A DNA stretch of 64,000 nt from Anaerolineae bacterium (GTDB lineage: Bacteria > Chloroflexota > Anaerolineae > Aggregatilineales > Phototrophicaceae). This document shows, one piece after another, positions 17,472-26,414 of the stretch. Positions within the stretch are counted from its first letter, which is position 1. The number at the start of each line of letters is the position of its first letter. The stretch is from NCBI GenBank assembly GCA_022824465.1, contig JAJDZV010000008.1, forward strand, positions 434,001 to 498,000. Direction: 5' to 3'. The notes under the pieces are model-generated. The model had not been told where the DNA came from, did no database searches, and saw nothing but the letters and a program-made list of their open reading frames with translations. The position numbers and the translations under genes were made by a program.

Positions 17472-17482
17472 AGACCTCGATT

Positions 17483-18568
17483 ATGGACAAGTATTGCGCG
17501 CTCATTGCCGCCGGCGGACATGGCACACGACTCTGGCCCATGAGCCGCGCCAAGCTGCCCAAGCAGATGCTGCCGCTGATCGACGACGACTCCATGTTCA
17601 CGACCAGCGTCAAGCGCATCGAATCGCTATTTCCGCCGGAGGACATATTTGTCGTCACCGGGCGCGAAATGGCTCATGATCTGCGCGCCGAGGCGCCGCA
17701 GATTCCGGCCGAGAACTTCATCATCGAGCCGTACGCCAAGAACACGGCGCCGGCCTTGGCGCTGGCGCTGGCTACGATCCAGAAGCGCGATCCGGAGGCG
17801 ACGGTCGCCATTCTCACCGCCGATCATCATATTGCGCGGCAAGAGTCCTTCTGCGAAGTTCTGCAAGCAGCCTGGCAAGTGGCGCAGGAGGACCGGATCG
17901 TCACGCTGGGCATATCGCCGTCGCATCCCGCCACCGGCTACGGCTATATTCAGCAGGGTTCATTTTTAGGAGACTACAACAGTTTCAAGGTCTACCAGTC
18001 GAAGCGATTCACAGAGAAACCGGATATCGTCCGCGCGACGCAGTTCCTCGCTTCGGGGCAATACAGTTGGAATTCGGGCATGTTCATCTGGCGGGTGGAC
18101 CGCGCCATGCGGGATCTTGAGCGCTTCCAGCCGGCGATTTACGCCATGTGCAGTTACCTGCAAACGGCGAACGACTCGCCCGATTATGACGCGAAGCTGA
18201 ATGATATCTGGGATACGATGCCCAGTCTGTCGATTGACTTCGGCATTATGGAGAAAGCCGATAACATCGCGGTGATTCCGATTGATATCGGTTGGAGTGA
18301 TGTCGGCAGCTGGGCGTCGCTCTACGACATTCTGCCGCAAGACAGCTTTGGCAATTGCATCAAGGGCGCCGCGACCGATATCCGCGTGATACTGGATACG
18401 CGCGACACGCTGGTATTCAGCGACCGGCTCACGGTGGCGATCGGGGTGGAAGACATGGTGGTCGTTGATACGGACGATGTATTGCTCGTCTGCCATAAAG
18501 ATCGCACCCAGGATGTCAAGCAGGTCGTGGATTACCTGCGCGAAAATGGAAATGAAGAGTATCTCTAA
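17483..18568 (+). CDS. manC: Mannose-1-phosphate guanylyltransferase
   Basis: Makes GDP-mannose from GTP and mannose-1-phosphate, feeding glycan and glycoconjugate synthesis. The 361-residue protein has the nucleotidyltransferase signature ALIAAGGHGTRLWPMSR followed by KLPKQMLPL, then EPYAKNTAPALALAL, TADHHI, FTEKPD, and the ManC-type SWNSGMFIWR and IGWSDVGSW. It lacks the C-terminal isomerase domain found in bifunctional ManC proteins. Start: ATG 17483 after GGAG; a GTG at 17468 overlapping the dprA stop would add five residues. The three glycosyltransferases at 58.5-62 kb are possible downstream users (inference). Confidence 0.92.
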   Translation: MDKYCALIAAGGHGTRLWPMSRAKLPKQMLPLIDDDSMFTTSVKRIESLFPPEDIFVVTGREMAHDLRAEAPQIPAENFIIEPYAKNTAPALALALATIQKRDPEATVAILTADHHIARQESFCEVLQAAWQVAQEDRIVTLGISPSHPATGYGYIQQGSFLGDYNSFKVYQSKRFTEKPDIVRATQFLASGQYSWNSGMFIWRVDRAMRDLERFQPAIYAMCSYLQTANDSPDYDAKLNDIWDTMPSLSIDFGIMEKADNIAVIPIDIGWSDVGSWASLYDILPQDSFGNCIKGAATDIRVILDTRDTLVFSDRLTVAIGVEDMVVVDTDDVLLVCHKDRTQDVKQVVDYLRENGNEEYL

Positions 18569-18596
18569 CGAAGCCGCGCATTGAAAAGGAAGAGAT

Positions 18597-21110
18597 ATGG
18601 CTGAACCCGAGGCGACCGCGCTCCAGGCATATTGCGTGAAGTGCCGCGAAAAACGCGATGTGATGAGCGCTCAAGCGGTCTACACCAAGACGGGCGCGCC
18701 CGGCACTCGCGGACAGTGCCAGGAATGCGGGACCAAGCTCTTCCGCATGGGCGCCACGCCGGCGCACGAAGGCGTTCCGAAGCCGGAGAAGATTGTGCGC
18801 CCACCGCGCAAGAAGCAAAAAGCAAAAACGAAGAAGAAAAAAACGCGCCGCAAGTCCTCGGCCCGGTCCAACGGCCGCGGATCGGGGAAGCGCAAGAACA
18901 TCGGTCGGTTGGTCATCGTCGAGTCGCCGGCAAAAGCGCGCAGCATCGGCGGATTCCTCGGCAGCGGTTATACGGTGATGTCCTCCGTGGGGCATGTGCG
19001 CGACCTGCTCAAGAGCCGACTGTCAGTCAAGGTGGAGGAAGGCTTTGAGCCGGAGTATCGCGTGCCGAATGACAAGCGCGCGGTGGTCAAGGAGCTCAAA
19101 GCGGCGGCGGAAGGCGCGGAAGAGATCTTCCTCGCAACCGACCCCGATAGAGAAGGCGAAGCCATTGCCTGGCATTTGGTCGCGGCGGCGGAGATGCCGT
19201 CCGACAATGTGCGGCGCGTCGTGTTTCACGAGATCACGGACCATGCGGTGGCTGAAGCCTTCGCCCATCCGCGGCCGATCGATCTTGATTTGGTGAACGC
19301 CCAGCAGGCGCGCCGCATACTCGACCGCCTGGTGGGATACCAAGTCTCGCAACTGTTGTGGACGAAGGTGCGCGGCGGGCTATCCGCCGGTCGCGTGCAG
19401 AGCATCGCCCTGCGCCTGGTTGTGGAGCGGGAAAAGGCGATCGAAGCGTTCAAGCCGGTGGAGTACTGGACGGTTGACGCCAGTCTGGCGAAACCAGGCA
19501 AGACGCAGCCTCCGCCATTCATAGCGCGCCTTTCACGCATTATGGGCGAGAATGTCATTTACAATGCCAAGGGTGAGAAACCGCCGGTTTTGGACAGCGA
19601 AGCGACGGCGCGGCCGCATGTCGAGGCGCTGAACCAAAGCGCCTTCGTAGTTGACAAGGTCAAGCGCGGCACGAGCATCTCCAAGCCGAGAGCGCCCTTT
19701 ACTACCAGCACCATGCAACAGGCGGCGTCCAGCAGCGCCAGCCGCACGATGCGCATTGCCCAGCAGTTGTACGAAGGCATTGACCTCGGCAATGGGCGGC
19801 GAGTCGGTCTCATCACCTACATGCGCACCGATAGCGTTCAAGTGTCCAGGGACGCGCAGTCGGAAGCGCGAAAGTATATCCGGGAGAGGCATGGCGAAGC
19901 CTACCTTCCCAAGACGCCGCCAAAGTACAAGACCAAATCCAAGTCGGCGCAGGAAGCGCACGAAGCCATTCGTCCGACCAGCGTCATGCGTACGCCCGAT
20001 TCGCTGCGAGGTCAACTGGACAGGAGCCAGCTGCAGCTCTACACCTTGATCTGGAATCGTTTCGTCGCCAGCCAGATGAAGCCGGCAGTATTTGACACGC
20101 TAAACATCGAGGTGAAGGCGGGATTGCCCGGTTCGGATATGCCGTATCTCTTCCGCGCTTCCGGTCGCAAGTTGAAGTTTCCCGGTCATCTGGCGCTTGA
20201 CCCCAAGGCGGCGGCCGGCGGCAAAGACACGCAACAAGAATTCCCTGAGCTTGCGCCGGGTGAAGCGCTGGACCGCAAACAGATCATTCCCGAGCAGCAC
20301 TACACCCAGCCGCCGCCGCGTTTTAACGAAGCCAGTCTCATCCGCAGACTGGAGGAACTTGGCATCGGACGCCCAAGCACGTATGCGCCCACGGTCACAA
20401 TCATTCAGACGCGCGAATATGTGACGAAGGCGGAGGGTCGGCTCAAGCCAACCGAAATCGGAAGAGTCGTCTGCGAACTGCTCACTGACTTTTTTACCGA
20501 CGAAATGGATTATGAATTCACCGCCAATATGGAGGAGAAGCTCGACGCGGTCTCCGAGGGCAAGCTGGCATGGCGGCCGATGCTGGACGAGTTCTACCAG
20601 CCGTTTGAAGCGCGCCTGAAACACGCGCAAGTGGAAATGCCGCAGCGGGACGTCGTGGAGCCGGTCGGGCGAATCTGCCCGGAATGCGGCAGCAACGAGC
20701 TGGTCATCCGTTATAGCCGTTGGGGCAAGAAGTATATCGGTTGCGCCGGCTACCCTGACTGCGAGCACACCGAATCGTTCACCAGGCGCAGGCCCACGGG
20801 TCGCAACTGTCCCGAGTGCAGCGACGGCGAATTGGTCATCCAGGAAGGGCGGCGGGGCCGATTCATATCCTGCGCCAACTACCCAAAATGCCGCCATACG
20901 GAGCCGTACAAAACCGGTCATCGTTGCCCGCGGTGCGGCAACGAGCAGCGGGGCGAAGTCGTCGAGCGGCGCACGCGCAAGGGACGCCCGTTTTATGGCT
21001 GCAGCCGTTATCCGGATTGCGACTTCACCGTCTGGAAATTGCCGCAGAATCTTGAACCAGTCGAGGCGCAAGCGGCAGGCAAATCGGCGAAGGAACTATC
21101 GGCCACCTGA
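18597..21110 (+). CDS. topA: DNA topoisomerase I with N-terminal DUF5679-like domain and C-terminal zinc ribbons
   Basis: Type IA topoisomerase that relaxes negative supercoils. From about residue 103 the core runs LVIVESPAKARSIGGFLG (catalytic Glu), then ATDPDREGEAIAWH (metal-binding acidic motif) and VGLITYMRTDSVQ with the active-site Tyr. Near the C-terminus four cysteine-pair motifs, such as ICPECGSNELVIR, CAGYPDCEHTESF and CSRYPDCDFTVW, form topoisomerase zinc ribbons. The unusual part is residues 1-102: AYCVKCREKRDVMSAQAVY and GQCQECGTKLFRMG look like a DUF5679 zinc-ribbon domain, followed by a lysine/arginine-rich linker at about 65-100. Total length 837. GGAAGAG precedes the ATG. Confidence 0.95.
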   Translation: MAEPEATALQAYCVKCREKRDVMSAQAVYTKTGAPGTRGQCQECGTKLFRMGATPAHEGVPKPEKIVRPPRKKQKAKTKKKKTRRKSSARSNGRGSGKRKNIGRLVIVESPAKARSIGGFLGSGYTVMSSVGHVRDLLKSRLSVKVEEGFEPEYRVPNDKRAVVKELKAAAEGAEEIFLATDPDREGEAIAWHLVAAAEMPSDNVRRVVFHEITDHAVAEAFAHPRPIDLDLVNAQQARRILDRLVGYQVSQLLWTKVRGGLSAGRVQSIALRLVVEREKAIEAFKPVEYWTVDASLAKPGKTQPPPFIARLSRIMGENVIYNAKGEKPPVLDSEATARPHVEALNQSAFVVDKVKRGTSISKPRAPFTTSTMQQAASSSASRTMRIAQQLYEGIDLGNGRRVGLITYMRTDSVQVSRDAQSEARKYIRERHGEAYLPKTPPKYKTKSKSAQEAHEAIRPTSVMRTPDSLRGQLDRSQLQLYTLIWNRFVASQMKPAVFDTLNIEVKAGLPGSDMPYLFRASGRKLKFPGHLALDPKAAAGGKDTQQEFPELAPGEALDRKQIIPEQHYTQPPPRFNEASLIRRLEELGIGRPSTYAPTVTIIQTREYVTKAEGRLKPTEIGRVVCELLTDFFTDEMDYEFTANMEEKLDAVSEGKLAWRPMLDEFYQPFEARLKHAQVEMPQRDVVEPVGRICPECGSNELVIRYSRWGKKYIGCAGYPDCEHTESFTRRRPTGRNCPECSDGELVIQEGRRGRFISCANYPKCRHTEPYKTGHRCPRCGNEQRGEVVERRTRKGRPFYGCSRYPDCDFTVWKLPQNLEPVEAQAAGKSAKELSAT

Positions 21111-21179
21111 GCTCAGCGCGCAAGAATCACTACGCGGCGCAACCGCGAAAACTACCCGTAAAGTTGGCGCTCATTGCGT

Positions 21180-21208
21180 TTGTGGCGCTGCATTACCTAG
21201 CGTATACT
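21180..21208 (+). promoter_or_regulatory. Promoter of the hypothetical membrane protein gene
   Basis: TTGTGG at 21180-21185 and TATACT at 21203-21208 are 17 bp apart. The transcript would start near 21,215, about 37 bases before the ATG at 21,252. Confidence 0.55.
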
Positions 21209-21251
21209 TCACAAAAGGTGTGCAGTTTGCAGACGCGAAAGGGCGCTGCTT

Positions 21252-22688
21252 ATGAGTCTCCAAAGCCAGAATATGGAATATGCGCAGTCGGCCGAACCCG
21301 CCGATGAGCGACGCGACGCGTCAGGCGCATTTGCCGCGTTTTCCGGCGGTTCGTCAAATCCGCGGATTCAGCGAATCATGTCATCGGCGCCAGAACGCGC
21401 AACCGTCATGCTCATTCTGCTCGGAATGGTGATAGGTCTAATCACGGCGTATGTGGTGATTCCGACAGAATTCACCGGGGCGTCGCCGCGGCACATGAGC
21501 CGGCACGCGATCGAGCAATGGGTGCGCATGATCGCCGTGGGCCATTCCGAAGACATTCACTACGATGGCGCAAATGCCCTGATTGTGCTGAACCAGATTC
21601 CCAATCCGCAGGCGGTGGTGCAAAGCCTGGCGAACAGCGTGAACATACCCGCGGCGGAGCGAGCGGCGCTTGCCGACTTGACCGATATTGCCGGTTTTGC
21701 CGACCTTGTCGGGGCGCTGGCGCCGCAAGACCCAGGCATCGCGCTTAGCAGCCTGCAGGTGTTGCTGGCGCTTGCAGCGGTTGCGGCTGGCGTTCCGCTC
21801 TTGGTCATTGCTGGTCGAGCAGTCGTCCCCAATCGCGGTACGGAGAAAGCGGCCAAATCGCGAGCGGCGCGCGCACCGGAGAAGAACAAGGCGCAGGCCT
21901 CGCCCGTCGTGAACCATAATCAGCAAGAGTACCAAGCGTATGCCGAGGCGCCGGCCGTCGCGGCGTGGAGCGACGATGACACCGACCTGGGCGGCACGGT
22001 CCATCCCCAATACGGAGCGCCGGTGCTGCATGCCTTGTCGACCTACGTCAAGGGCGCGAATTACGATGATTCTTTCGCCATCGAGTTGGGAGCGGATGCG
22101 GGCGGGCAGTTCCTCGGCGAGTGCGGGGTATCGGCGGCGACGCATGTTGGCAACGAGTTGCAGTCGGTCGAGTTCTGGGGCTTTGATATGGGGTCGCAGG
22201 AAACGCTGACCAAGGTCTTCGCCGCGCCGGCCGCGCTGGGCGATCCGGCGCTGCTCGCGACCATCGTCAACCGGGTTGCGGACCCGGCGGCGGATATGAT
22301 TGCGGCGGAACCTGGCGCCAGCCAAACGCTGGACAGCGGCGCCATTCATATTCAGGCAAGAATCAGGTCGGTCGTCTGCAATTATGGCGGGGGCACGCCC
22401 AACAGCGGGATCGAGATTTTGCAGATTGAATTGCTGGCCTGGCACAAGCAGGGCGTGCATGCTGGGGCGCCGGCCAGTGGATACCCCGTGCCAGCGGCAT
22501 CGCCTTTCAACGAGTATGCCGACTTGCACTTTGGCGCGCCGTCCGAGACGACGTCGCCAGCGCCGCCACCGGTTACCGGGGGACTGAACGCGCCGCAATC
22601 GAGAAAGGCGCCGCAAACGCCAAGGCGCCCGGAAGATGAAGAAGACGATCCCTTCGGCGGGACCGGCAACTTCATGCCCTACTCGTAG
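21252..22688 (+). CDS. Hypothetical two-helix membrane protein
   Basis: I do not recognise a family. The 478-residue protein has a Ser/Ala-rich N-terminus, a membrane helix at about 50-71 (ATVMLILLGMVIGLITAYVV), an extracytoplasmic stretch of about 90 residues (HMSRHAIEQWVRMIAVGHSED), a second helix at about 163-186, then a cytoplasmic part. The cytoplasmic part has a basic linker, a globular region (about 240-400: YDDSFAIELGADAGGQFLGE; ALLATIVNRVADPAADMI) and a Pro-rich, acidic tail. Similar topology proteins of unknown function occur in Chloroflexota, as far as I recall. It has its own promoter and faces greA. Confidence 0.6.
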   Translation: MSLQSQNMEYAQSAEPADERRDASGAFAAFSGGSSNPRIQRIMSSAPERATVMLILLGMVIGLITAYVVIPTEFTGASPRHMSRHAIEQWVRMIAVGHSEDIHYDGANALIVLNQIPNPQAVVQSLANSVNIPAAERAALADLTDIAGFADLVGALAPQDPGIALSSLQVLLALAAVAAGVPLLVIAGRAVVPNRGTEKAAKSRAARAPEKNKAQASPVVNHNQQEYQAYAEAPAVAAWSDDDTDLGGTVHPQYGAPVLHALSTYVKGANYDDSFAIELGADAGGQFLGECGVSAATHVGNELQSVEFWGFDMGSQETLTKVFAAPAALGDPALLATIVNRVADPAADMIAAEPGASQTLDSGAIHIQARIRSVVCNYGGGTPNSGIEILQIELLAWHKQGVHAGAPASGYPVPAASPFNEYADLHFGAPSETTSPAPPPVTGGLNAPQSRKAPQTPRRPEDEEDDPFGGTGNFMPYS

Positions 22689-22759
22689 ATCTGCCAGCCC
22701 CTTTGCCGGCGCCACCGCTGCTGGCGGAATGTCATGCAGAAACGCCGTTCGGCGGGCGA

Positions 22760-23236
22760 CTAGCGAATACCGATAATCTTGAACTTGACTTTGCCGTCGG
22801 GCGTCGAAACTTGGACTTTGGCGCCGACTTTGCCGCCCAGGAGCGCCGCCCCGATCGGACTCTTCTGTGATATCTTGCGTTCGCGGGGGTTGGCTTCGGC
22901 GCTGCCGACGATCTTGAATTCTTCTTCTTCGCCGCTGCCGACTTCTTCGATGATGACGGTCGATCCGATTCGGACTTCGTCGCCGGGTCCGGCATCGTCG
23001 ACGATGACCGCATTAAGCAGGATGTTTTCAATATGCTGGACGCGCCCTTCGATGAAACCAAGTTGTTCTTTGGCGTCGTGATAGTCGGCGTTCTCTTTGA
23101 GGTCGCCTTGGGCGGCGGCATCCTTCAGCTTTTGCGCGAGCGCCGGACGCCGCGTCTCTTTCAGCTGTTTGAGTTCGCGTCTCAAGGCGCCTTCGCCCTC
23201 GCGGGTCAGATAAGTTTCTTCTGCTGCCATTCCCAT
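22760..23236 (-). CDS. greA: Transcription elongation factor GreA
   Basis: Rescues backtracked RNA polymerase by stimulating transcript cleavage. The 158-residue protein has the N-terminal coiled coil with the conserved acidic tip region (LKDAAAQGDLKENADYHDAK) and the C-terminal FKBP-like domain (ISQKSPIGAALLGGKVGA, ending KFKIIGIR). Length is typical. Its start overlaps the end of the upstream metallo-beta-lactamase-fold gene by 31 bases. The ATG at 23,230 is equally possible and better spaced from AAGGAA. Convergent with the hypothetical gene. Confidence 0.95.
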   Translation of the reverse strand: MGMAAEETYLTREGEGALRRELKQLKETRRPALAQKLKDAAAQGDLKENADYHDAKEQLGFIEGRVQHIENILLNAVIVDDAGPGDEVRIGSTVIIEEVGSGEEEEFKIVGSAEANPRERKISQKSPIGAALLGGKVGAKVQVSTPDGKVKFKIIGIR

Positions 23237-24102
23237 ATTTCCTTAGTCTCCTCAAGCGCGCCGTCTTCGTCTTCGCGCGGCGCGGTCTCGAATTCTTTGA
23301 TAAGCGCGTGAATGTTAAGCTTGTGCAGCTGATTCACGATTCCGGTGAGCAAGTCCTGGCTCTTGCCGCATTCTTCCAGCGAAATCAAGTCGTCGACTTC
23401 ATGACCGCCGGCCGCATCCGCTTGCGCTACGGCTGAGCGTAATCGCCGAAGGTATTCAAGATCGCCGTTGATCTTCTCCTGCGCCTCGCCGCGCAAGATG
23501 ATCTCGCCGTGCCCTTGTACAATGTTCTCGTACTCATGGTCGAGCAAGATTTCCAGCGACCGTTTCAAGTCCTCGAAGCTGCCGTCAACGAAGAATGGGA
23601 TCGGCATCACCGTATCAGCGGCAAACAGTATGTCTTCGTTCTCAACCAGACAAACGATCGAGTCCGGGCTATGACCCGGGCTTTCACGCAGGCGGAAGCT
23701 GGTCTCGCCTAGCTGCAGAGTCATCTCGTCTTCAAAGACGATATTAGGCAGGACGAGCTTGACGGCGGCAAATTCTGGCGCTTTCGCCTGCATCGCGCGC
23801 AGGCTGTCGCTGCCGCGCGTCGACAGGATCTCGGCGCAAAGTTTGTGCGCGATCACCTGCGCTTCCGGGAAGAAGCAAGCGCCGGTCGTATGATCGGCAT
23901 GAAAGTGCGTCAGGATGAGGTAACGCACGCTCGATCGCAAGCCGGCTTCGACAAAGCGGCGGATTCGCAGTGTTTCTTCCGGATAAAGCAGGGTATCGAT
24001 CAGCACTGCGCCATCGTCCGTCAGCACCAAGCCAGCCGTGACTTGCGCATACTGGCTGCTGCGAAAGACAAAAACCTTATCCGTGATGCGCTCGCGCTGC
24101 AT
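23206..24102 (-). CDS. Metallo-beta-lactamase-fold hydrolase
   Basis: A 298-residue MBL-fold protein. LILTHFHADHTTGACFF carries the HxHxDH motif, ESPGHSPDS the next His, ILFAADTVMP the bridging Asp, and IVQGHGEIIL the last His. After about residue 215 comes a helical C-terminal extension with acidic stretches. Start: I prefer the ATG at 24,102 because the promoter at 24,150-24,178 would begin transcription near 24,143, downstream of the longer in-frame start at 24,168. It overlaps greA, so the two are co-translated. The substrate is unknown; quinoprotein-relay and flavodiiron-like MBL proteins have similar motifs. Confidence 0.8.
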   Translation of the reverse strand: MQRERITDKVFVFRSSQYAQVTAGLVLTDDGAVLIDTLLYPEETLRIRRFVEAGLRSSVRYLILTHFHADHTTGACFFPEAQVIAHKLCAEILSTRGSDSLRAMQAKAPEFAAVKLVLPNIVFEDEMTLQLGETSFRLRESPGHSPDSIVCLVENEDILFAADTVMPIPFFVDGSFEDLKRSLEILLDHEYENIVQGHGEIILRGEAQEKINGDLEYLRRLRSAVAQADAAGGHEVDDLISLEECGKSQDLLTGIVNQLHKLNIHALIKEFETAPREDEDGALEETKEIWEWQQKKLI

Positions 24103-24149
24103 GGGGACGATTGATCGCTTCGACTGGGAAATAGGCAAACTGTCGCGCG

Positions 24150-24227
24150 AGTATAGACAGCGAAACAACCAAAATCAAGAGGGCGAGCCCGGGCGAATGT
24201 TGATCGCTGGCGGCGAATATGTATACT
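24150..24227. promoter_or_regulatory. Divergent promoters for the MBL/greA unit and the binding-protein gene
   Basis: Minus strand: TTGATT at 24178-24173 and TATACT at 24155-24150 with a 17-bp spacer point at the MBL-fold gene. Plus strand: TTGATC at 24200-24205 and TATACT at 24222-24227 with a 16-bp spacer point at the binding-protein gene at 24,256. The two promoters lie back to back without overlap. I saw no obvious inverted repeat that would act as an operator. Confidence 0.65.
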
Positions 24228-24255
24228 GTAGGCGCCAGTACAAGGCGCGAATCGC

Positions 24256-26397
24256 ATGATGAGTAGGTCATTAGATTGCCAGAGAATCGTCCGAGCGCTA
24301 GTAGTCGCGGCGCTGGCGGCGCTGTGCTATAACGCCCGGCTCAGCGCGCAAGTGACTTTGCGTATCGGCGTGATTGACCAGCCGGACGGCGCAATGCTCG
24401 CGGGCGCCCGGCTGGCGGCGGCACAGGTCAACCAGTCGGGCGGGATCGTCGGCGCTGACGGCATCGCCTATCAATTGGAAGTGGTGGATACGCCGCCCGA
24501 CTTCATGGATATCGCCATTGCCAATATGCGGCAGGCGAGTGTGATCGCCGTCCTTGGACCGGCCGCCGATTACGCGATTGCGCGCAATATGGCGCTGCTG
24601 GAGGGACTGGACGCACCCGTGTTTACGCCGGCGGCCGGCGACGCAGCCTTGCTGTCAAGGATCGGCGGTCTGGTTTTTCGCAGCCGCGCCAAGGATAGCG
24701 TGAGATACGCCGCGCTTGCCGACTACTTGGTACATACGAGCGGCGTCAGCAATGTGGTCACGGTGCAGCTTGATGTCGCCAGCACCGCAAGTCTGATCGC
24801 CTTGGCAAACGAGCTCGGCAGCCATTTGCCGCGCCCCGCGAACCTGCGCTATGACCAGGCGCGTCCGGATTTGGAGCAGATGGCCGCATCGCTTGCGCAG
24901 TCAGCCCCCGACGCCGTCGCGATTTTTGGGCCGCCACAGCGAGCGGCAGAAGCCTACAACGCGCTAAGGGCGGCTAGCTTCAGCGGCGACGTGATCTATG
25001 ACCAGGCGCTTGATCCGCGATTTGGCGAGCTGGTTCCAGCGGCGACGAAGCCGGGCATTGTCAGCGCGATGACTTGGTCCTACACCCTGGATGACGCCGC
25101 CAGCAGCGAGTTCACCTTGTCGTATGCGCGCGCGTACGGCCGGCTGCCCGATGCCTTGAGCGCCGCCGGTTACGATTCTGTCCGGATGCTTGTCAGAGCT
25201 GCCGCGAGCGGAGGCGGGATGGCCGAGGCGCTTGCAGCCATCGAAGAGCATAATGGCGTGCAGGGTCCGTTGTCAGCTACTGCCGCGCGCCTGGGCGAAA
25301 TCAGCCGGAATGTCGTGGTCGCGCGTCTGAACGCGTATGGCGCGCCTATGGTCGCCGCCCGTTTTTCGGAAGGCGAGCGCGTCGTCGGGCGAGTCGCGGC
25401 GATCGCCAGCGCGGCAGAGACGTCGGCGCCGACGGCGACGCCCTTCCCGACGGCGACGCCGACCGGCTATCACCTAATCATCAAGAGCGCCTATCAGAAC
25501 ATTCGCAGCGGACCCGGGCTGGAATACGAAGTCATCGGGCAGGCGCTGCGAGGCTCGCAATTTCGCGTTCTCGGCGCCACAGCCGATTACAGTTGGCTGG
25601 TGATTGATTATCGTGGACAGTGGGGCTGGCTGGCGGGTTACCTGGTCGACGCATTCGGCAATCGCAATCTGGTTCCGATTATTCAGCCGCCCGCAACGAC
25701 GACGCCGGCGCCAACGGCGACCATGCCGCCGCCGCGAGAGCCTGACCTGGTCGTCGAGCGCGTCGAGCCGGTGCGGATCACGCTTGGGCAGCCGGCAGTA
25801 GTAAACGTTACGGTGCGCAATCAAGGCTTGAGCGGCGCCGGAAACTTTGCCATCGCCGGCACATTTCAACCGGGCGGACGTTATGCCGGCGTCAATCAGC
25901 CAGGGCTGGCGGGTGGGCAGCAAGCGACCGTGCAGCTGTGGCCGATGGTCGATGGTCCTTCTGGTCCGCAGTCGGTCGTCATCGTGGTTGACCTGAATCA
26001 AGAGGTCAATGAAGGCGCGGCGGGCGAAGCAAACAATCAGAATTACACCTACCGCTATATCGCTGATCGCGCCGAGCTTACAAGCGGCAAGCGCGCCTTT
26101 CCGCCGGGGCCGATTGATCTGGATGGCGACGGCCGACCGGAGTTCTCGTGGACGGGAAACGATCTCGCTCCCGTAGACGGCGCGTCGATGTGGCTGATGA
26201 ATCATTTCGGCGCGCTTGATGAGGCGCACTATGATGCGATCAGCCTTTCGCAGGCGATTGCCAACGCGCTGAATGTCGACCAATTGCGGAACGCGACGCT
26301 TGGCATCTACACGGCTGACGGCCATCGAGGCGTCATGCGCATTGAGCAGGCGACCCGCAACGGCGCGCTGACGCTCGCTTTCCGAATATACCGCTAG
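24256..26397 (+). CDS. Secreted binding protein: type 1 periplasmic-binding domain + SH3 + CARDB
   Basis: A 713-residue exported protein. Residues 1-31 form a signal peptide (ALVVAALAALCYNARLSAQ). Residues about 35-380 match leucine/isoleucine/valine-type (type 1) binding proteins: LRIGVIDQPDGAMLAGARLA, AVLGPAADYAI and DALSAAGYDSVRMLV. A Thr/Pro linker leads to a bacterial SH3 domain at about 415-475 (NIRSGPGLEYEVIGQA; GQWGWLAGYLVDAF), a second Pro/Thr linker, a CARDB-like adhesion domain at about 495-615 (DLVVERVEPVRITLGQ), and a C-terminal region of unknown fold. No ABC permease or ATPase is adjacent. The modular build suggests wall or polysaccharide attachment rather than classical transport (inference). 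Confidence 0.72.
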   Translation: MMSRSLDCQRIVRALVVAALAALCYNARLSAQVTLRIGVIDQPDGAMLAGARLAAAQVNQSGGIVGADGIAYQLEVVDTPPDFMDIAIANMRQASVIAVLGPAADYAIARNMALLEGLDAPVFTPAAGDAALLSRIGGLVFRSRAKDSVRYAALADYLVHTSGVSNVVTVQLDVASTASLIALANELGSHLPRPANLRYDQARPDLEQMAASLAQSAPDAVAIFGPPQRAAEAYNALRAASFSGDVIYDQALDPRFGELVPAATKPGIVSAMTWSYTLDDAASSEFTLSYARAYGRLPDALSAAGYDSVRMLVRAAASGGGMAEALAAIEEHNGVQGPLSATAARLGEISRNVVVARLNAYGAPMVAARFSEGERVVGRVAAIASAAETSAPTATPFPTATPTGYHLIIKSAYQNIRSGPGLEYEVIGQALRGSQFRVLGATADYSWLVIDYRGQWGWLAGYLVDAFGNRNLVPIIQPPATTTPAPTATMPPPREPDLVVERVEPVRITLGQPAVVNVTVRNQGLSGAGNFAIAGTFQPGGRYAGVNQPGLAGGQQATVQLWPMVDGPSGPQSVVIVVDLNQEVNEGAAGEANNQNYTYRYIADRAELTSGKRAFPPGPIDLDGDGRPEFSWTGNDLAPVDGASMWLMNHFGALDEAHYDAISLSQAIANALNVDQLRNATLGIYTADGHRGVMRIEQATRNGALTLAFRIYR

Positions 26398-26414
26398 CGC
26401 CGCTCGTTGGAACC

